Origin: Apis mellifera
Lineage: Eukaryota; Arthropoda; Insecta; Hymenoptera; Apidae
Direction: 5' to 3'
NCBI RefSeq assembly: GCF_003254395.2
Contig: NC_037642.1
Location: 6,895,736-6,959,735, forward strand
Length of the DNA stretch: 64,000 nucleotides
Each line of letters opens with the position of its first letter. The first letter of the stretch is position 1. Below, piece after piece: positions 59,366 to 64,000 of this stretch. The translations under genes and the position numbers were made by a program. Below the pieces are notes generated by a model. It was given only the letters and a program-made list of their open reading frames with translations, had not been told where the DNA came from and did not search any database.

Positions 59366-59409
59366 CCAAGCTTGCCTTCTCTGGGCTGCCTATCGATCCT
59401 AACCTATTT

Positions 59410-62055
59410 ATAATTCCTCTGACATTTCGATTCGTGTGATAACGTCGGCCAATTTCACCCTGGCGTGTTCTATACCTTCCTTTCTTCCTTTTTTTCTTCT
59501 TCTTTTTTTCCAGTTCCAACGAATTCTTGTTCCTTCGATCTTAATCTCCTTCCTGGTTCTATCTTACAGAAAACTTCTTTTGAAAGTTAGAGATCGTTAG
59601 AAGAGGCTGGCATTTTATTTCTAAAAATTATTCACAAGTTGTTTCCTCAGTCAGATTTTCGTTTCAGAAGCAATCGAAGATACTTTTCCTCGTCCTCCAT
59701 CTTGACGTTTCTCTGAGATAATAATTTCGAATTGTTTATCGCTATACTTCATTGTATTCGATAAAGTTTGAGAAACTGAGTTTGTTCGTTGGAGAAACAC
59801 GTGCGTTTCATTGTGTTTGATATTGGAAGGATATTTTGTCGGTATTGAGTTTGGTATCCGAGCTTTAAATATCCAAGAGAGATGCCTCTGTGTGTAGAGT
59901 TGTTTGTCGACGTAGCGGTTACGCGAAAACATTGAAAGAATTTAAAATTGAAAGTGTTGTGGAGAATTCGCGTTGAATAATAAATATCCAACGGAAAATT
60001 ACGTGAGAAGATTATCTATTCTTCGTTCTAATTGAAAGTCACAGTTAAATTAAACCTCGAAGTACAAGTCCAAGGGGTTAATATTCTAACTAAGGAGACT
60101 AATGTATTTAAAGTTTGACCCAATTCTCGATCAATCCGATCTTCTTCTCCAAACATTTCTTGCAAATATATATAATTTTATAATGTAAGGGTAAATAGAA
60201 GCCTTACAATTTTTTAACTTGTTCGTAATTTTCGATCGATCTTAGAAATTGTCAGGAAATTAATCGAAAATCGAATAATTAAAGGAAAGGATTCGATCTT
60301 CGCCATCTTTCGTTCGAGTCAGTCCACGTATTTTAAGGGATGTTAAATTTCCAACACGATTTTCCTCTTTGAAACTTTTACTATATTGGAAACAAGACTT
60401 TTTTCTCCAATGAGAAGGGGTTGAATCTCTGGAATGGTTGGAATACGGATTTATATATCGTTCACGTGAAATCTCAAAACTTTAATTTCATCGAATTGAT
60501 TCTTTGGGCAAAATATCGAAGAATTCGAGATAAATTATCTTCTTAATTACAATTATTTGTGAAAACTCTCAGATTCTCTGTCATTGTCTCTTTCAACAAT
60601 TCGAATAATCTCGATTAATATAATTTTTTAATCACAAGTAGATTGAAAATAATCGTCAATTTCTTTCGTTTCCTTCGATCTTTTCTTAAATCAATTTCCA
60701 ACGAGCAATTCTAAATTTATTTATTAACGGTCGTAGCGAGAAAGGAAGAAATAAAATTGAGAAGAAGCCAAGAATAATCTCGGAGGGTTTTACATTGTGT
60801 CCTAATTCGTTCGGATCGATCGGATTTCAAGGACGTCGATTGCAGTTCCTCCAATTCCACCATTTCTATCTACTAAAAACGGGAAGGGAGTATAAAGTAA
60901 AGAGGGTCAAACAATTATTTTTCCATTCGTATTATATTCACAATCTTTTCTCTACATTTCGAATTACGTTCCCTCTGTAATTTCTTCGATTCATCAAAAT
61001 GAAGGATAGCTACATTCCTCTCTTCGTTCAAACAATGAAAATAAAAATAATTCTAATCCTATCCTTCCCTTGAAATTGATTTGTTTCGAATTTCCTCTCG
61101 ATCTTCTTACTATTCTTTATAAAATAATTTTCCTTGCGTATCCAGTAATTGAAATACCATGAAAAATGGATTTTTATATCCGCAGAGCCTTCAAGATTAA
61201 AAACCAAAAAAGAAAGAGAGAGAAATAGAAGGATTAATTATTGAGAATCCTCCTCTAGACTCGTGCTATCGTTCAGGATCGATAAGTTTCGATCTCAAGG
61301 ACGTTGCAGGAACTGCTCGACCTTTTCCTCCCAGCTAGAGCAAGAATCATTTAGTATCTCGCTGCCAGTTCCTATTCACCGCCGCCATTGATCGGTGTTT
61401 TTCTCGGTAAGCGCGGATCGATCGGCCTCCACACCGGATCGATAACCACCTCTCTACCCGTCCGTTTTCGTTCCTTAACCAATGCCAATTATCGCATCAC
61501 GTCCAATGCCCCGCACGAGAAAATTGAATAATTATTCCGTCCAAACCATGTCTTAGAAACGTCTGTTCGAGATCCGCTTAGCGATCACTCTACTAGGTAG
61601 TGATGGAGATACATTTTTTTCGATCGATCAATGAGAATAGAATTGTTTATCGATCGTAGCAGTGAATGAGAATCGATAGTTTGGATATTTTCTTTTTAAA
61701 TATAGAGGATATAGATTGTTTTATGATTCGTAGAACTATTATATTATATTCGTACTAGTTTTTGATGAAACTGAAAAAGAATATCTCGACGATCTTAGTT
61801 TTAAAAAAAATCTACCTAATTTTATTTTAATTTTAAATTAACAGGATGTTCATCTTCGAACGTAATAAATTATCATCGAGTATTGTTTATTAATTTGGAT
61901 CAAGATTCGATTGGGGTTTCTTCAACGCGGATAGAATTCCACGGATCGGAAACCATTTCGTTGGCGGAAGGAAGAAAAAAAAAACGGGTTGAAATCACGT
62001 GGAAATCCAAATGCTGTAATAGCTCTCTTCAAAGACTTCTGCTTAGGGCGTTTGT
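59410..62055. other. AT-rich non-coding stretch
   Basis: A GC-richer unique patch lies at 61250-61610, with an imperfect dyad near 61586-61606. Short frames are unassigned. Confidence 0.55.
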
Positions 62056-62059
62056 GGGT

Positions 62060-62091
62060 CTTCGTTAAACCAATGTTTCCCCTTAACGAAG
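62060..62091. other. Perfect 9-bp inverted repeat, 14-nt loop
   Basis: CTTCGTTAA (62060-62068) pairs with TTAACGAAG (62083-62091). It lies in a GC-richer patch (62030-62200) that also holds CCACGTGACG, an E-box/USF-like site, near 62136. Confidence 0.6.
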
Positions 62092-62199
62092 TAAGTCGTG
62101 GTGGACGGTCGTTGGCCCGCGGAAGGATTGCCTGTTCCACGTGACGCCGCGTAAAATGAGGTTATGTTCGCCGAAAAGGCAGTCGAAACGATCCTCGTA

Positions 62200-63200
62200 C
62201 ATTTATTTCGTAAATTTTTCCACGAATGCAATTTTCTATTTATGAAGTAAATAGAAAATCGTCCATTCAGATATATATTTATTGTACATATTATTGTTTA
62301 TTGATTTTTTAATCAATCCACTTTACTTTTTTGTAAAGTAAATTGTTCCAGGCTGTCTAAAAATTTCCAAGAAATTCGGAATCGGGTTTAAAACAGGAAA
62401 TTGTCGAAGAGAAATTTGAATTTTTCAAAATCGATAGAATAATTGTAAGTAACGAAAATAAAAAACAAATGGGGGAGAGGAATTAAATAAGGGTCATCAG
62501 CAAAGGGAAATATTTAGAGATTTCCAAACTTGAAGAGAATTTCGAGTCTTTTTTCGCGAGTTAACAAACTATTTTTACGAGTTCAGAGATAAGCAAACGA
62601 TATTATACGAGCTGTGGAGGAAAAGTCGTCCGCTATTTATAAACAAATTTCTCCACAGTGTACGTACTTGTTAACAGTAGTGAAATAATTCATTGAACAA
62701 TGTTTAGGTTCCACACGTTATCTCACGTCAATCCGCAATCTGTTTTCAATTTCCATTCCACGCTGATACAATTAGCACGGTTAAATACGATTCCGTATCG
62801 AGTGTATGCCTCGCGTGTCATCGCTGCATCTCGATTTACAAACATTTCCCCAGTTTTTATTATACGTAACGTAATATATCCCTTTCCAAATCCGAATTTT
62901 TCAGAATTCTCGTTTTAAAATCATTCAGACATAAGCCTTTATATCGTAGCCTCTCCCTAAAAAAACGATTCCATCGATCGTTTATACGAAAATAAATTTA
63001 CGAATTAAATATCGAATATAATAATATAAATAACGAATTTAAATATCGTTTAAAAAGAATTATCGAAATGTCAAATCGCGGAATGAAATGTTCTGTCTCG
63101 AGTTTCTTTATTTAGAAAAATAAAGAAAAAAAAAAAGTATATGTCACGAAATGCAAAATTCTAAAATTCGTGTTACATTCGTGTTGCGTTATGTGGATTC
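62200..63200. other. AT-rich non-coding stretch
   Basis: Nothing recognised apart from A tracts. Confidence 0.6.
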
Positions 63201-63480
63201 GAGGTGTGCATAATTCGGTTAATCCCATTGAATCGCGCCGACACGTATTAGACACGAGCGTGCAAGGACGACGGTAGTCGCGGTGGTCGTCGTGGTCGTC
63301 GTTAATCCGTGGAACGTTTCGTTTTATCCGGCTGGCCCTTTTGTGCATCGATTTATTATGCAATTGCCCCCTTTTCATCGGTCAGGGAAGGGGGGAAGGG
63401 GACCAAGGGAAGGCCGTGAACTAGCTACGGCACTGCCGCCGCGCATGCCGCACTTCCCCACAACGATAACAACTGTTGTA
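63200..63480. promoter_or_regulatory. GC-rich island
   Basis: A GTC/GTG trinucleotide segment (63276-63302) shares the 17-mer TCGTCGTGGTCGTCGTT with the island at about 27394. CGCGCATGCCGC near 63440 is one mismatch from an NRF-1 site. Frames are unassigned. Confidence 0.3.
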
Positions 63481-63638
63481 TAATTTCTTTCCTTTCTTTA
63501 GGGTACCGTGGGCTTATTTATTTGTGTTTAAAATGGGAATTCGAACATTTTTTTCTTTCTGCACGCGAGAAAAAGAGTGGCTCGCGAAAGAAAAATTGCA
63601 AATTTTGATTTTATTAATGAAAATTATTGGAAGGTGTC

Positions 63639-64000
63639 GAAAATCTCCTTTCTGTATCATAATTGTGTCTAAGAATCTTTTTCCAAAATAAAAGAATTCT
63701 AAATTTTGATTCTTTGCTTAATAAAAGAGAATTATTCGTTGGAAAAAGAAAATAAAAAAATAATATCAATAATTTCCACTACTAGAATTTTTCTCGTCGA
63801 TAGAAAATCTCCTTTCCATATCACAATTGTGTCTAATCTTTTTCCAAAATAAAAGAATTCTAAATTTTGATTCTTTGTTAAAAGATAAAAGAGAATTATT
63901 TGTTGGAAAAAGAAAATAAGAAAATAATTTCAATAATTTCCACTATTAGAATTTTTCTCGTCGAAAGAATTCTAAATTTTAATTCTTTGTTAAAAGGTAA
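63639..64000. repeat. Tandem array I (about 164-bp unit), running off the window
   Basis: GAAAATCTCCTTTC occurs at 63639 and 63803, 164 bp apart. TTTTTCCAAAATAAAAGAAT and AATTTCCACTA blocks recur with them. A further partial copy with an internal deletion reaches the last base, so the array probably continues beyond the window. Confidence 0.85.

Noticed and set aside
1..64000. CRISPR arrays, bacterial operons, phage or viral genes
   Set aside because: The tandem arrays have no short-repeat/unique-spacer pattern, no long bacterial-type ORFs exist, and no viral-type protein is recognisable. The composition is that of an insect nucleus.

Overview
The window looks like nuclear DNA from an insect, most probably a bee or another aculeate hymenopteran. 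Reasons: it is very AT-rich overall but CpG is not depleted (TCGA, CGAT and CGAA words occur throughout), it is full of long A and T runs and short microsatellites, promoters look like insect ones (TCAGT initiators, GAGAG tracts), and there are no dense open reading frames. Bacterial operons, Shine-Dalgarno sites, CRISPR arrays and phage genes are absent. The species call is an inference from composition only.

Almost all of the window reads as non-coding (intergenic, intronic or 5' UTR). The open frames are short. The longest ones are poly-Lys/poly-Phe/poly-Ser artefacts of A, T and CT tracts, or the by-product of a tandem repeat. I could not identify any complete protein-coding gene. The best genic signal is a plus-strand 5' region at about 51.0-54.7 kb. 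It is GC-rich and G-skewed, with GA/CT tracts. It holds two candidate alternative first exons: one at 52921-52998 with a good Kozak start encoding M-G-D-K before a weak GT donor, and one at 53979-54141 with a TCAGT initiator, a pyrimidine-rich leader and an ATG directly abutting a GTAAAT donor. If real, the body of the gene lies to the right, perhaps beyond the window. There is also one degenerate tRNA-like sequence at 3038-3110.

The rest is of two kinds. First, at least ten unrelated short tandem arrays (units about 90-260 bp, 2-6 copies) lie at 19.7-20.6, 21.2-21.5, 23.5-24.9, 25.3-26.0, 28.0-28.9, 32.7-33.1, 45.2-46.1, 48.4-49.5, 57.8-58.2 and 63.6-64.0 kb. Second, islands of unique, GC-richer sequence of 150-600 bp carry long perfect palindromes and good matches to transcription-factor consensus sites: RFX X-box, Grainyhead-type, C/EBP, PAR-bZIP, ETS, NRF-1/Ewg, CTCF-like and nuclear-receptor half-sites. 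These islands are probably cis-regulatory modules or undetected UTR/ncRNA exons.

The most striking unexplained structure is at 13.88-14.02 kb. Four or five inverted repeats are packed almost end to end (9-bp stem, 10-bp stem with a 3-nt loop, then directly a perfect 16-bp palindrome), about 150 bp downstream of an RFX-type X-box. A second is a nearly identical 22-nt CCGGTTT/CCGGTTCGAAC motif in two otherwise unrelated GC islands 2.6 kb apart.
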